A stretch of 64,000 bases of DNA from Amylostereum areolatum (lineage: Eukaryota > Basidiomycota > Agaricomycetes > Russulales > Stereaceae), in the NCBI GenBank assembly GCA_012932865.1, contig SAXG01000021.1, forward strand, positions 372,001 through 436,000, written 5' to 3'. This document shows, piece by piece, positions 1 through 13,082 of this stretch (positions are counted from its first letter, which is position 1; each line of letters starts with the position of its first letter). The translations under genes and the position numbers were made by a program. A model generated the notes under the pieces. That model was not told the DNA's origin, did not search any database, and was given only the letters and a program-made list of their open reading frames with translations.

Positions 1-995
1 GGCCGACGTCGCACGGTGGGATGACCGGCTGGCAAGGGATTCAAAGCGGTCGTGAATGATCTTAACGCATGGTTGCTCATGGATCATCTATGCTAGTTGT
101 ACGTTCTAGCTTTGTTTCAACTTGCTGAACCTCAGGCTGACTCTTGCCGAAACAGTCAACGTTGGTGTCGCCACCATCACTTATTTCCTTCCAACGGTAA
201 GTTTAGCACCCTCCTACTTATGACATCAGTTTCCTCATTCCTCCCCAAGTTGATCAAAAAACTCGGATTCACAGTCAATCAATGCTCAAGGTCTCACCGT
301 TGCACCCTACCTGGTTGGCTGGTTCCTAGGTCGTCGCCCAAGCCTTCCATAGCGACCATACGCGCGACCGTGGCTGGCATATCATTGCATCAACCGGCAC
401 AGCTTTCATCGGTTACCTTATTCTCGCCACCTCTGCGCAGAAAAGTGTCGGTGCCGCCTACTTCGCTCTGTTCCTCGTTGTCGGAGGATTGTTCAGTCTG
501 TTCCCGCTTGTCATGTGAGAGTCCAACTTACACTTCAAGTCAAAGAGGCTGATCGAGGTGCAGGAGCTGGGCAGCGAACGTGTTTGCACCGACGTCAAAA
601 CGTGGTGTTGGTACGGCTTTCATTGTTTCGATCTCTAACTGTGTATCCATGTAAGTCCATCCTTATGTATCCATAAAATTTCATACGAACCGTTTTTTCA
701 CTAGCGCCTCCCCTCAAATCTATTTCGATCCAGAGGACAACTATAGGAAGGGCCACGGTATCGCTGCTGCGTATGTCTCCCGATCTTGCATTATCGTCCA
801 GACTTGCTGACAATGTGATGCAGATGCGTCTTCACCTCAATGCTCTTCGCATTCATCTTGCGCACGCGCCTATCCATGAAAAACAAAAAGCGAGCAGCGC
901 TCGTGGAACAACTCGAGAACGAGGGTAAGTTAACGCCGCTGGTGGAAGGCGAGGAGCTGTCGGACAAGGACCCACGCTACGTTTACATGACTTGA
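1..995 (+). pseudogene. MFS transporter (allantoate permease-like), 3' part, frame-broken
   Basis: This is the C-terminal half of a major facilitator superfamily permease of the Dal5-like anion:cation symporter type, a plasma-membrane importer of small organic anions. The 5' part lies outside the window. Visible pieces are a loop and helix start (WLLM, 70-81), FLPKLIKKLGFTVNQ (240-283), GLTVAPYLVGWF, SDHTRDRGWHIIAS, and then a clean run of exons joined by GT-AG introns at about 510-559, 652-706 and 771-823. The tail ends in DPRYVYMT, as in this family. Reading is interrupted by a TAG at 94-96 and by single-base shifts near 283 and 331. The intact 3' exons and introns suggest either a recently damaged gene or base-call errors. 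The family is fairly sure; whether it is a pseudogene is open. Confidence 0.7.
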
Positions 996-1263
996 CGGAA
1001 GCACAGCAAACGAAGTCCTGATGGGAAAAGGCTGGGGATAGGCGGTTGTTTGTGGTAAAGACTTACGAGATGCACGATCGCGATGAATCTAGTCTCACAC
1101 CAGAATCTTACACGAACATCACGCGCTGCGGGACGGGAGTTGCGATGTAAGGAGAGGGTGAGTGTTAAACGAGTTCGAACGGCGCCACTGACAGCAGGAA
1201 GATCGCGCTGCATTCTTGAGCTCTTAAACGTGTTCTACCGGCGCCTTTTTCAGTAGATCATCC

Positions 1264-1945
1264 TCCACTGAACGTTTGGGGGGCTGGGATAGGGTTTGCC
1301 ATCGTTACGGCGGGGACGGCCCCTCCTGGGGGAGCTAGCCAACTTCCTGTACGTCTGTTTTTCAGTCAGTGTTGCACGAGCTGATGATATACAGCGCATT
1401 TCGGTGGTGCTTACTCTCGCGTGCGGAAAAGTTCGAGAAGAAAAACATCAGATATAGTATCCTCTCATATGTCCTCCGTAAAGGAGGATGGAAAATTGCT
1501 GTCATGGCCCGCTTAAGTGTGATTCCTCCTCACTGTACATCCTCTCCGACGTGCGCTCTGGTCACAACTGCCATTTTCGCAATGTCTGGAATGTACGTCG
1601 TTGTATTCACGTTCGCTGCCATTCAATCGCTACCAAAGCAATTCTCCACCGTGTATCTTGGCGTCTCTTTTGATGAGTCTGGCAACAAGAACAATATCGT
1701 TACAGCCGTCACCATCACCGCTGTCATTGTCACGAATATCGTTTCTATGCGCTACATATCTCGCAGAGTCGACGAGGCCGGGCCAAGGTTCATTTATGCT
1801 CGGCGTAAGGCTCGGTAAGCTCTTTCTTTCTTTATGTGTGTGTAATCTTAGGCCGACTTCGTTATGTAGGCAGACTGAAGTAGACTTGGAGTACCCTGAC
1901 TACGTTCCGGCGCATCAACAGGTTTACAGCCTTAAGGATTTGTAG
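1264..1945 (+). CDS. TVP38/TMEM64 (VTT domain) membrane protein, N-terminus unresolved
   Basis: VTT-domain proteins sit in Golgi or late endosomal membranes and are thought to act as lipid scramblase-like or trafficking factors. The VTT core is recognisable: VWGAGIGFAIVTAGT, LGELANF, FRWCLLSRAEKFEK, RKGGWKIAVMARLSVIPPH, TTAIFAMSG and SLPKQFSTVYLGV. An intron fits at about 1348-1393, and another at about 1815-1852 joins the helix region to the tail ending VYSLKDL. One extra base lies in a C-rich run near 1325. A stretch of nine codons at 1535-1561 after PPH has no counterpart in the family pattern I remember and has no intron borders. The usual upstream half of the domain is missing or not identified, so the start is uncertain. 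It follows the MFS gene on the same strand. Confidence 0.72.
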
Positions 1946-2679
1946 AGCCTTAGGGGGTGCCCATCATCTAATCTGCTTCAGTTCTCGGATTAGACGCCTG
2001 CTGTTGTGTTACCACTCAAATATGTGCAGAGGCATCTCTGGTCTGACAGTTCTACTGGCGACGGGCGTCCGCTGACATGACTGTGATCTGGATCGAAGAC
2101 CGCGGCGCCGTGGTGTTCAGTTATGTATAGGTCTTTCGGTACCCACAGGTCAATTTACCAAAACACTGGACTCGACGCCGCAGTGGCTTTTGTACTCCTA
2201 CATTTGCCTATCACCCTTCCCCACAAGAAGACGGCGCGTTCTAAAGGTGATGTCGTTCTTGATTCTTTCTTCTTAGAAGATTGGTGCTTGTAGCCATAGA
2301 CCAGGACGAAGAATTGCCAGGCCGGTTTGGAAACCTCAACCACGTTCGACTCTACTTAGTTACTTAGGCTGCTTGCGCAAAGCAAAGTTTCCTTATCGAA
2401 GTAGTTGCCCGTCATTTACGCTTGCGATGCGCACTAGACGTCACGCGTCAAGCCCTGAGCTAAGACTCTACCATATCCGTAGGTCATGCAGGCGTGGTTG
2501 GACTGTATTTGCGCAGGCTGTGGTAGCTTTGTAGGGGCCCTGTGAGCACAAGCTTGGACTGTTCTACATGTCTGCAATAGTGATACGCCGGTCAATATGC
2601 CCCTCGAACAATTGAATGGCTGCGACATACAGATTGATCTCGTATACAATTATTCTATCGTCTCTTCAAACGTAGCTCG
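1946..2679. other. Intergenic, no gene seen
   Basis: This holds the 3' flanks of the VTT gene (+) and the phosphatase gene (-), which converge here. The ORFs inside are short and resemble nothing I know. Confidence 0.6.
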
Positions 2680-3878
2680 CTACACCACTTCGAGTTTGAC
2701 AACGCGGAGGTCCCCCAAAGATGTCGTCACATAGTCTGGGACTATCGTGGACGGGTTTGGCCCTGTGAGGTCGTCCTCAGAAGTTATACCTAGAGACCGT
2801 GTGCATCAGCAACATTTCAGGACTAGGATATCGAAGACTACCAGTCAAGACAAGCAGCGTTGCAAGGCCGCCGCTTTGACCGAATAAGATATCGGTGTTG
2901 AGACGATCTCCGACCATGATGGTGCGCTCGGGATCAAAGTTATGTCTGAAATACATACGCGATCAGGTCCGTGGATATATCGCCAACGGAGCGCACTCAC
3001 TTCGCCTTTATGGCATCGAGCATATGGTGGTTAGGCTTCCCGATGGGTGTGACAGGTCGGCTCTCTCCTAGCGCAGCCTTCAACGGCGCTAACACCGCGC
3101 CAGCGCCAGGAAGAAGGCCTTTGTCGCTGGGGTAGGTGGAATCCTCGTTTGTCGCCAAGAATGCGCATTTGGGGTTCGAGTGCAGGTAGCGGAACGCCTT
3201 GGAAAGTTTGTAATAATTGACAGATGTGTCGAGACCCACAAGAACGGCGCCAATAGATGGATCGGTGGGGATAGCTGAAGACGGTGGGATGAGTGTATTG
3301 TCAGCGGGGTCCTGGAAAATAATATGATTACGGCTCCTAGATGGCGAGACGAGACGTAGAGACTGACTGTTCCCCCCAAGAAAGATATTCCTTCTTCTCG
3401 GAGTTCTTCTTCGAGTCCAGACATCCCGATAACGTAGACCTTTTGGTCCTTTGGGAGCTTCAGGATAGAAGAGATATACACTGCAGCAGCGTAGGCGGAC
3501 CCGAAAACCTCATCCTACAACAGGACTTTCATTACGTCGAGTTATACCGAGAAAACGCTACGCACCACAGAAGCCTCTACCCCCAGTTCGTCGAACTTCT
3601 TCTTGTAGCTTTTCCTTGACTTGGATGCGTTGTTAGTGACAAATAGAATGTGTTTGCCTGCAAGGGTTATCCCCGATCAGCGAGCCAGCCTGTCGATCAG
3701 TCGATTGGACACCAAGGCACGGACTTCGTTTCCTAAGGATGTCCAACACCTCTATTGTCCCGTCTATCAGACTATCTCCCTGCCAGAGGACGCCATCGCA
3801 GTCGAAGAGCCATGTGTCGTACTTGTCTACGAGATCAAGGTATTGATTGGGGTTGCGAGGATCTAGACGGATGCTCAT
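2680..3878 (-). CDS. PHO13: 4-nitrophenylphosphatase / phosphoglycolate phosphatase, HAD superfamily
   Basis: This is a cytosolic HAD-type phosphatase of the PHO13/PGP group, which removes 2-phosphoglycolate and other side-reaction phosphates. The spliced protein is about 300 residues, normal for the family. Motif I is [11 protein letters not shown] near residues 25-35 (Asp26 nucleophile, Asp28 acid/base). Motif II is [10 protein letters not shown], the mot III lysine lies in IGKPNHHML, and motif IV is [10 protein letters not shown]. Four or five short introns separate exons around 3730, 3530, 3330, 2970 and 2810, and all join in frame apart from some doubt on the first donor. The start at 3878 gives [20 protein letters not shown], typical of fungal members; in-frame ATGs further upstream look like UTR. 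The gene is intact. Confidence 0.93.
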
Positions 3879-4263
3879 GTCGTCTCTGTTTAAGTTAATG
3901 AGTTTAATAATGAGATATTTGAGTGGGATATTCTGAAGGCGAGGCTGAAAACGCTGCAAGAAGGGAGTTCCAGAGGGTTCGTCGTTCAAGAATCGAGAGG
4001 TTCGGAGTCTCGGACAGGCTTGCATGGTTTGACTCCTAATCTTATCTGACACGCAGATCTAGTACTTGCGTACGGGTCGTAACTTTAAGGGAAGCTAAGT
4101 TACAAATTTGAACTTGCTCCATTACAGCCAAAAACCAATACATATCAAAACGAGTGTAATCGCTACAGTAGTCAAACGTCAAACTAGGACTACTATTTAG
4201 TACATGATGTAGTATTAGTACCATGTTAACCAGGCTCCAGCACGACGTCCCGTAAACTCTCAC

Positions 4264-6366
4264 TCAGAAAACCTCGTCGAAAGGATCAGCAGCTTCTTCT
4301 TGTGGACTCCCTGTCGGACTGGGACTAGGACTAGACCTTTGGGCGCGGGGTTCAGGAGAATACGTTGACGTACTCAGTCCGGGTTTGACCCAAGAGCTAT
4401 AGTGTCGGGAAGATTTCTGTCCGGTAGCGCATCCGACACCGTCGTCCGTTTTCCATCCTGTGAGTAGATCATTGCTTGCTCGCTGGCGTTCATTCTGCGT
4501 TGATGTGTGCTCCTGCCTCTGCTTTATTTTCTTCGTTTTCGGGGGCGTATTTTCCGGACTTTCCCGTTTGCGCTTGATCGCTCCCAGGTCCTCTTTCGCT
4601 GTGGGGCGCTGAGGGCTCATGAACGTCAGTGAGTCGTCGAAAGAGGACGCGGGATGTGTGAGGCGAATCTGCCACTCGACTTCGCGCCGAATGCAGCGTT
4701 GTATGGCTTGTACCTCCGTGGTCATTCCCCCAACTGCTTTATAAAGCACGGAATCGACCATGCTGATCTCTGATCCGGACAAGGCGTCGTAAAATCCATG
4801 CTTGTGGGTGAGCAATGAAGAGGTTATTTTCTGAGAGACTTCTTTCGCGCGCGAAATGGCGGGTGTGGGGAGCCCGACAGTCATGCGCGGATAGGAATTG
4901 TACCATTCGGCACGCGCTGCCTGGGCGCCGTCGAAAGAAAGCATATCGAGCGCCACAAGTGCACAGGCATCGTTTTCCTAGCGCTTAGGGTCAGTACTTC
5001 TTTGTCGCAGAAACCCGGGGAACACACATGTCGTAGGCGGGTGCCAATAAGCGTCGTTTCGATGTCGTGCTGTTCGTAAAACGCTGCTATCGCCTGAATT
5101 TCTTGCATCGCGGCCATCCCGTTCTTTTCGCGATCGCGACGTGATCCGCCGAACCGTGATTCGTGCCACTCCAGCGCCTGGGTTTTTTAATAGTCTCAAT
5201 ATAGGATGAACGGACACCGCGCTGGAGTGGGGGTTCTAGGACGAGGAGATTGAACGCACCGGTGCAATTGGTAAACTGACCGCCGCCACACCCGCCTCCG
5301 CGCATGCAGCTGCATGGGTGACGCCCGCGACATGAGCCAGGTTCACGTTGATACCATCTTCGTCTTGTAAAAATTTTGCCGCAGCGATGCCATGCAGCGT
5401 CGCAGATATCTAGTCAGCGTTTGAGACATCAGAAGGCGTGTGTGATGAACGGGAGAAGCGGGACATGCTAACCGTGACAAGGACGGTGCTTCTGTCTCTC
5501 CCAAGGGATTCAAAGCGCGCGATGAGTCTTTGTGCTTGAGCGCGAATGGAGTCGGTGTTCATGTGTTTGTGTGGGTCGATGAACGTAATGTGCACGCCTT
5601 GGGCCACGTCCATGAGTCCATTTCCCAGCTCGGCAAGCTAGCAAGAAGGGGTAAAAGACAATGACCGACAAGAAATGTATCACAACCTACAAATTGTTCA
5701 AATACGGCGTCTCGCAGGTCACCCAGGGAGTTAAACTCTGAGCCCCGGCGCAGACATCCATCTCTGCCCACAGTATGTATTAGCACGCGGGCTTTCTATG
5801 TAGTCATGAGCGGTCACGTACACAATATTATCAGAGACAAGTTTCTTTGCGGCTACCCACAGAAAATAATAGACTTCGCTGTCGCTATCCAGCCCACGTA
5901 AGATGCTTCCCGGGGTTACGGATGTAGCGCTGAACTTGTAGTTGGGGTTTGATAGCACTGCGGCATAAAGTGTTTGATTGGACCAGGCTGGAAGAGTTAC
6001 TTACAATGACGCACCATCCCAATCCAGAGTATCGGCAGCGACACCCACTACCAACTTCCCCAGGGCGTCAAATAGATACGGCCTTGGGCCAGGAGCGTCG
6101 CGCGGCTTGTACGGTTCGGGTGGAATGTTCAATTTGTTTTTGATAGACTTATACTCTTGCACAAGTTTCTCGAGGTTAGTGGAAGGACGAGGGGTTGAAG
6201 GAGGGTTGGAATAGGAATCGTAGACGTCGCGGCATTGCAAAAGTGATGAAGAAACCGGCGTGAGGACTTCAGCTTTGCCTTGTTTCGGTGGATTCTTGAG
6301 GGCACGGTCGGGCTCGGAGCAGGTCTGGGCCTGCCAGCCGCGTCGTGACTCTGGAGAGTAGGCCAT
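4264..6366 (-). CDS. Transaldolase-fold protein lacking catalytic residues, with basic C-terminal tail
   Basis: Seven or eight exons join in frame to give a transaldolase-like barrel followed by a charged tail. The family pattern is clear: GVHITFIDPHKHMNTDSI..AQRLIARFESLGRDRSTVLVT, then ISATLHGIAAAKFLQDEDGI (true enzymes have the Schiff-base lysine in VLIK(L/I)xST), then CAEAGVAAVSLPIAP, ALEWHESRFGG and IETTLIGTRLR. Here the lysine position reads Thr at an exon border, and the usual TTNPSL segment reads SATSVTPGSIL. Introns lie at about 6018-5957, 5831-5774, 5690-5639, 5472-5410, 5262-5180 and 5015-4966. The last exon carries a lysine-rich region (KRKRES, KTKKIKQR) that could be a nuclear localisation signal, and ends at FDEVF. 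I infer a non-enzymatic relative of the pentose-phosphate enzyme. The start at 6366 fits MAYSPESRRGWQ; the open frame continues upstream. Confidence 0.8.
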
Positions 6367-8371
6367 CGATGCCTGAGAGAGTGAAATGAAACTGGGAAGT
6401 AGCGAGGGGGGAAAGTGTGCAAAAGCAATGCGACGCCTTGTTTTATCGCCTGTCGAACCATTGTTCGTGCAGCCGCATGCCGTTATGTCCTTCTCCTTTG
6501 AACAATACAAATTGTACCCTTGCCACCTTGCGCGCAGAAGCGAAAGGAAAGGTAAGAATGGAGCGCTTTGCCTCGTCACGTGGTAGATCTTGGACAGTGG
6601 GCCAGAAACGATGTTTGAAGCCTGGACGTCGTAGTGAGTAACCACATTAATCACGAAGCTGAAAGCTCCCTTTCTTGACCAACCAGTACCTGTAACAACG
6701 ACCCTCTGGCGGAGTCAAGGAGAAGACAAGCCCTTCCGCGGCCCAAAGTCGGGCTCCTGCGAGATCCCGCCTCCGAGCTCCGCGGCCCAATAGACAATGA
6801 ATGCATTTCGGGTTTTGTTGGAGGCGGACGAGAACGTGTGGAAATCGCAATGGGCAATCTAGAAGGTGAGAAAATGACACCCTAACCAGCACAACCAATC
6901 GGGCTCCTCACGCGCCAGCGAGATCGCAAGACCCATGTAACCTATAAGTGGGACGCCCGTTCGTCGAGTATGTCACCTGAGGTCAGCGCTTTACTCGCGG
7001 AGGTCGTGCTCACCACTGAATGAAATGAATATATGGACCTCCGCGGTGTATACTACACCTGCCCGACTCCTTGGCGCCTCATGAACGGCCATCACATGGG
7101 AAAAATACGAAGGATATAGCAGGTCTCAGGACATCTTCGTTTTCTCCTATCGGCGATGACGGCCCAACCCAGGCCCTCGCCGGTGGCCGCCAGGTCCCTC
7201 TCTTGGTTTGTACTTGCAGATACAGGGTTTCGAAGGAATACTAATAAAGTTCACTGGCAGATATGTCGCGTAGTGTGCACAGGATACAGCGTACCATGGT
7301 GACGGTTCAAGGGATTGAAACCAATAAGGTGACATGAAGAAAAGGAGACAGCGGTCTTTCCTGGTAAGCTGTCATGATGGGCATCCGTATACTCAGCGCT
7401 GAAGCGGCGGACAAGGCGCATACTCACCCATACGAAGTGATGGACGTCCGAGAAAGTCCTGGTCCAATTGGACGCGACTCGCGAGGCAGATAGGTGCCTA
7501 GGTTCTAGCGCGCCTGGCCCGAGTGGCATGCCCCTGTGAACGCTGTACTTGTGCTAACACGGTCCCCTTGAATCTTCAGATATACCAGTGGATTGTTTCG
7601 TCGTCCATCGGCCGACGCATGATGCTGGTCTGTCGCGTGCCTTCTCGGACGTTTTAAACAATGTGTGGCTGGTTGCGAGTTTTGCGCGGCTAAAGATGAG
7701 ATCGAAGGAGGACGAGTGAGCAGGTATTTTTGCGCAAGCGCGGGAGAAGGGCTAAAGGAAGAGTCCGAGAGAGTGAGTGGGAAGTTAGAAGCGGATTGTA
7801 CGACCGACGGCGATCTGAGGTTGAGCGCATAGAGTGGAGCATCCATCAACGGGCGTCCGACGGAGTCAAGCCGACGTATGCGTGTGGAAGAGATAGGACT
7901 ACTCACGGATATGCGAAAGCACGAGGACGGCAAGGTGACGAGCCGAGAAAGAAGGACGCACGGAACGGCCAGGGAACACTGTACGCTAACGGAAGTTAGC
8001 ACATACATATGCGGTGGGCGGTATGCTCGAGAGGACAGACTCCTAGAGGTTCTTGATACGCGTGCCGTGCCCGTGTGCTCTGCCTTGCGCGCATCTTTTG
8101 GGTTTGCTATTCAAGTTGGGATACGCCGTGTTTCTATGGAGGTGAAATGGAGGAACCCACAGTCCATTCTCCTGCCAGGTTATGGCCTGGATCTCGGAGA
8201 CTGCGGGGTAATGCCACTCTACCGATCCTGCATCATAAACGGACTGCAAGAAGAAGACATGACATTATAATACACAGGCTACGCGTAAGACATGCACCAA
8301 GACAGCAAGCAAAAGGTACACACAAACAGGCCGCTCCGTCGTCTCCCATTCATGCGGAGAACCCTGAGCAT
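6367..8371. other. Intergenic, no supportable gene
   Basis: A 167-codon open frame on the minus strand (7505-8008) and several shorter ones are rich in Ser, Arg and Pro and show no domain or plausible exon joins. The right end is the 3' flank of the bZIP gene. Confidence 0.5.
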
Positions 8372-9557
8372 CTAATGACGGATATGGGTACGATCCGATG
8401 AATACGTGGGCCAGGACGCCAATTCCGGAACATGACTGGAGAATGAGTGCACGGTTGAGTAAGAGATGGAGGGAGGTAGATCCTGCGCGGGAGACTGAAA
8501 AGGTGGTCAGGGGCGATAGGCCAGATCAGGTAGCAGGGATTGCTCACTAGATAACCATCCTCCTCGACCTTCACTGCATCGTATGACTGTGGCGCGTACG
8601 AGGACGCGTTCATCGCATGTGTGTTGGACACAAGCGGAAGCGTACGAGCGAGACCATTTAACATACCATGGTCGGAACCGTAAACCGGTTGCTGTCGACA
8701 GATGTCACTAGGATCCAGAGTTCTGATCAGGCGCACAGTTTCGCTTCAAGCTCAACCGGCCGTCATGGAAAACAGTACTTGCCGAGTATGAGGTGGGGCT
8801 CGAGCCAGCACTCGGTGATTGCACCGGGGGAAGGTATGTCACGGACGCGGTGAGGCCAGAAGAGGACAGCATAGCTGAAGAGGAGTTCAAGCCAGAACTG
8901 GAGAAAGACGAGGTAGAGGAGGAGGAGAGATAGGACGAGTGAGAAGGGCGAGCGTAAGCCTCCGACGACGGAGGACTCGGTGTCTCGCTGGGACTCTGGT
9001 TGACACGTGATTAGATCGAAGAAGGGACGACAATTCAAACGAAAGGGCGTACAAGATAAGGCTCGTCCAACGAGGTGCGTCTCCTTTTGAGGTCGCGGTT
9101 GGAGTAGTCGAGCTCGTCACTGGAAACGGGAGACTGGTAGGCGTTTCGGCGCCCGAGATCGAAGTGGGACTCGTTGGTGACGATGGTAGGTCGGCGAGCT
9201 TGAGCTTGTTGAAGCTGCCTTCGTGTGTCTTCCAGCTCACGTTGAAGCCTTGTATTCTCCTGCTCGAGTTGGCGAATACGGGCGGACGGGGGAGGTAGAG
9301 CGGTTACTTGATCGGGAGTGAGCGCGAGGGCGGTTTGCAGTTTGGTGACGGTCTGTTCGAGCTGAATGAAGCAGTACCGTAAGAAGGCTGGGTAAGTGTT
9401 AGAGGGAACGGTAACAGCGAACCTGCTCTATGTAAGCCTTGCGCTTGGCTCGGTGTCTGGCTTGAGCCTTCGCGTTACGGCTTCGTTCAGGACGGTCTGT
9501 CGGGGAGGAGACGGGAGACTGGGAGCTGGAGCGGGAGATAGACTGGGACATAGTCAT
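8372..9557 (-). CDS. bZIP transcription factor
   Basis: This is a nuclear DNA-binding protein. The first exon gives MTMSQSISRSSSQSPVSS followed by the basic region RNAKAQARHRAKRKAYIEQ (about residues 26-44). After an intron at about 9431-9373 comes the leucine zipper (LEQTVTKLQTALAL, then RIRQLEQENTRLQRELEDTRRQLQQ), so basic region and zipper sit on separate exons. A further intron follows LDEPYL (about 9046-8998). A Ser-rich region ends at SPTSYS, after which a GC-AG intron (donor GCAAGT, about 8787-8697) reads in phase to QPVYGSDHGM and the acidic stretch YDAVKVEEDGY. The last exon gives SFSSHVPELASWPTYSSDR. If the GC-AG intron is not used, the protein would stop at 8708. The basic region suggests an Agaricomycete-wide factor; its targets are unknown. 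Confidence 0.88.
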
Positions 9558-12500
9558 TGGTACGAAAGGTCGGTAGAGTGAAGGGGTGGGGAAGAGATGG
9601 GGAGGAGGATACCTTGGCGGGGGAGAATTTAAGGAAGGGGAGGATAAGAGGAGATTGCAGCGGGGAGAAGTTAGAACCCTAGTTTTTGCGTCCGTCGAGA
9701 TCTCCGTGAGCGTTATCCGTTTCTGAGTTCATCCAGGAGTAAACAGCAGTTTCCTCACAAATATTTCCCGTTTCCCATCATCTTGAGTGTATATCCCTTC
9801 CGCCTGCTCGCTCCATTCAATTCCCGTCGCTTCTTCAAGCGCCCCTCAACGGACTCTGTCTGACGTCCACGCTCCCGGTCATTGGTCCAGCGCTATCCGT
9901 CTTTCACCCATCCGGGCCTATTCCAGCCTCTCCTGGTCATCCCCGTCCTCAGCTGGCTTCCGACCGTCCTTGTCTCCTGCAGGCTGCCCCCAGTCGCCAC
10001 CCCGGACAGTCCTTGATCTTTCCGTGGCTCGGGAAAATAATCCAAGATAGCCCCGGGCCTTTGCCAGGTTTGTTCCTGGTGAATTTTCCTTTGTTTTGAT
10101 TGTGCTCGATCTCATATCGCAAAGCGAGGCCCCCGCTCTTCGAGCTTTCGAATCTTAAGCTTCAAGCTTTATGGACCCGTTCTCGCGACAATGTACTCAT
10201 TTAGCAATGCGCATACTGCTCATACCTGGTGGCGGGAGGTTTGACGTCATTTTTGGCAGTCTGACACGTACTTACTTACCACGCAAACCCACCTATCCAA
10301 CGACTCGCAGTCGACCGCCGTCAACTATGATTCGATCGCTTCCCTCTTGTCTGTATCCTTCGTCCGACAATCTCACTGGGCCCGGTAGGCCATAGGGAGC
10401 TGAATATCATACCTCAAGCTAAGTACACTACTTCTGGAGCCTCGGAGTGAAGGCTTTGCGTTTCGTCTATTTTACTGATCACGACGACGTTTTCCCGCTA
10501 CTCAGGTAGATCGGAAGTTGGAACCCCTTCGTGCGCGGCGCATGCCGAGCGCTGGGCCTGACTTGCATCCTAGAATTGACTTGCTTTACCTAGATGACCT
10601 ACTACCCTCTTTCTGTCTTCAACCGCCCGTGCCACAACCGATGGCCGACGATGACCCCTTCGACTGGACAGAGGTCTCTTTGACGCCACAGGGTCATACC
10701 ACTCCCTCTTCCGAACTCAAGCAGCCTCTGCTCCTCTTATCTTCGTGCGCTGAAGCCTCGTGTAGTATAGGTCCATATATTTGACCCGTGACCCTATGGG
10801 TCAGACCCGCCGTGCCGCTCGCCCACGACACGGGGTGAACACAACCTTGATGCGGGTGTACCTCTCGGCGATCACCGCTCACCGTCCCGAGCTCGGAACT
10901 GGAAGGCGGTTCTTTAGAAAGGTCTCGGGTCTCTCCGTGCGATCTATGTGCGCTTGTCTGTCGAACGGTCCAGCGTCTAATCTTGCATCTCGACAAGGTC
11001 GCCGCGACGAACATTCCCACCCATCAACATGTGAAGGGGTGGCCGGAGGGCGTCGCGAATCTGCTTGGTTTGAAAGCTTGTTGTAAGTTTATACCTTTCG
11101 CAGGATCCCACTCGTGCAAAGCGCGGGTTACTTGGAACAATCACTCAAATAGAATTCGGCCCAATGGCGTTCTCCTAACTTCCTAACGTTCAACAGAGGA
11201 CTAATGGCAGGTCGTTCGTTCAAATCAAGTCCACTGACGAGCAGATTTATCGCCCTCAAACAACAGATCCCCGTCCACCATTTCTGGGTCGTTATCCAGC
11301 TAGCGACTGCGCTTATTACCGAGCGCATCCCTTTCGTTGCTCTGAATAGCATTAATCTGATCGGGGTACAAGGCGGGTCTCCATCAGCATTCAAACCGGC
11401 GTTCGTACCGCGGTAACTCGGTCGGGGGCGCGGGAGTGGGCGCGTTGGCGGCATGCACGTTCTATCCGACGTGTTTGGGGTTTGACAAGGCGAGATTGTG
11501 CGGAAGATCGGTGCGCCTTCCCGACAGTCTGCAACGTCCGAGTCAGGTCCTCGAGATCCGAGTCCTCATGCTGCTGTCCGGTCTTGTACAATCTTGCTAG
11601 TCAGTGACAGGTTTTGTGTAACACAGTGCTGATGTTCAGCTCCGAACAAGCGTGTGGACATCGCTGGTCACCTCTAACGCTTACAAGTAAGCTGGTCGTC
11701 AGCCTTGATTGATTTGAATTCTTTCTCAAACCATCCAGGAGCCTGTGAGCTTTCGCAGATCTTTACATCTACAGTGTCGATGAGTCACTGGGTCGCAGTC
11801 CAAATTGCTTATATTTACTAGCTTAGGTGTAGGTGCGTTGTGATAGGGAGCGTCAATATCAAAGACATTGTTTACCGTGGCCTGCCGACGTACTCGGCAA
11901 AAATTCCGGGATTATTCATGGCGGTGACCCACACCAGACCCACATCGCGCTTCCAACAGTCCTCAGCTCACTCGTGCTCATCCATTGCTCTCTTAGGCCC
12001 TTTGGAATCTCTTTCTGACGCTCGCCACTACATGTTCTTCTGGGCCGAGAACGATTTGGCCACACGTTTACTGTTTTCCAACCTTCGAGCAGGTTTTGGG
12101 CAGAAGCGCTCGATCGACAAGTCATCGCAATTGCTTCAATGAAGCGCCGAAAGGGTCGAGGGTACGTGTGAACCTTCAGGGGTGCTCTCCCCTCACACCC
12201 TTCGATCGATTGCAGTCATCGTGTACACTCGACGATAGGTGCATGTACCAGCTGAAAATACAGACCTCACTGCACTGTTAGCGCCTGGTTTAGGCGAAGT
12301 AGGAAACCAATAAATAGAGGTAATACTGCAGAGGCGGGCTCTAACTTCTGTAATTCTATCTGGCAGTGCCAAAGCATAGGAATCATCCTTGCACAACTAA
12401 GATGTGGTCAATCCTAGGTGTGAGTATGTTTTTCGTAGCGCTTGCCTGTCTGTCTGAGTCGTATTTACGTTACGTTTAGTAGGCGTGTGGGGCACGCCCG

Positions 12501-13082
12501 GGTCGATCACTGATGACCTTCGGAGACGGGGAGGGGGCCTCGAACCAACAGGGATCCGTTATCTGCGTGGCTGGTTGATTCTAACTCGGCGTCGACTTTG
12601 CGCAGGGTGCCTTCAAGTTCGGTACGCCTCGGCGTCAGCGTAGAAAGTTCACACCAGATTTCACTGAGCTTGGATCGTTTGGCTGATATGCAAGCGCCAA
12701 AGACGTCGACTGTGAGAAGAAGAACGTTCAAGTTCTCGCCGCCCATGACTCCTGGACGCGCTGGACTCCCGAACGCATGCAACTTTGACCCGTGGGGTTG
12801 GCAACCTCTTACATGTCCGCCAACTTGTCGCCAATTCCGGATTTTTACTGCGCCGATGCGTGTGCGCCTAGCTGCAGCGCCATTTCCTAAAGATGAACCT
12901 GGATAAATCAAGATGATCTCATGCGAGCATTGGGCGTAGCGAAGTGTTATCATTCCTGTTATCCTGAACAATTTCAACTCAAGTTCAACTTGAACTGGTC
13001 TATGTCACAGCCCACGTGCGTGTGTGTGACATCGGCCCATTACCGACTCCCGAGTCATCCTAACCTACTTACTCTGACTTTT

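Noticed and set aside
7505..8008. 167-codon minus-strand ORF
   Set aside because: Ser/Arg/Pro-rich with no domain; not supported as a gene.
12507..12977. Possible F-box protein relic on the minus strand
   Set aside because: A helical segment (RRTELEGTLRKVDAELES) recalls the N-terminal coiled coil of fungal F-box proteins, but no F-box or repeat follows.
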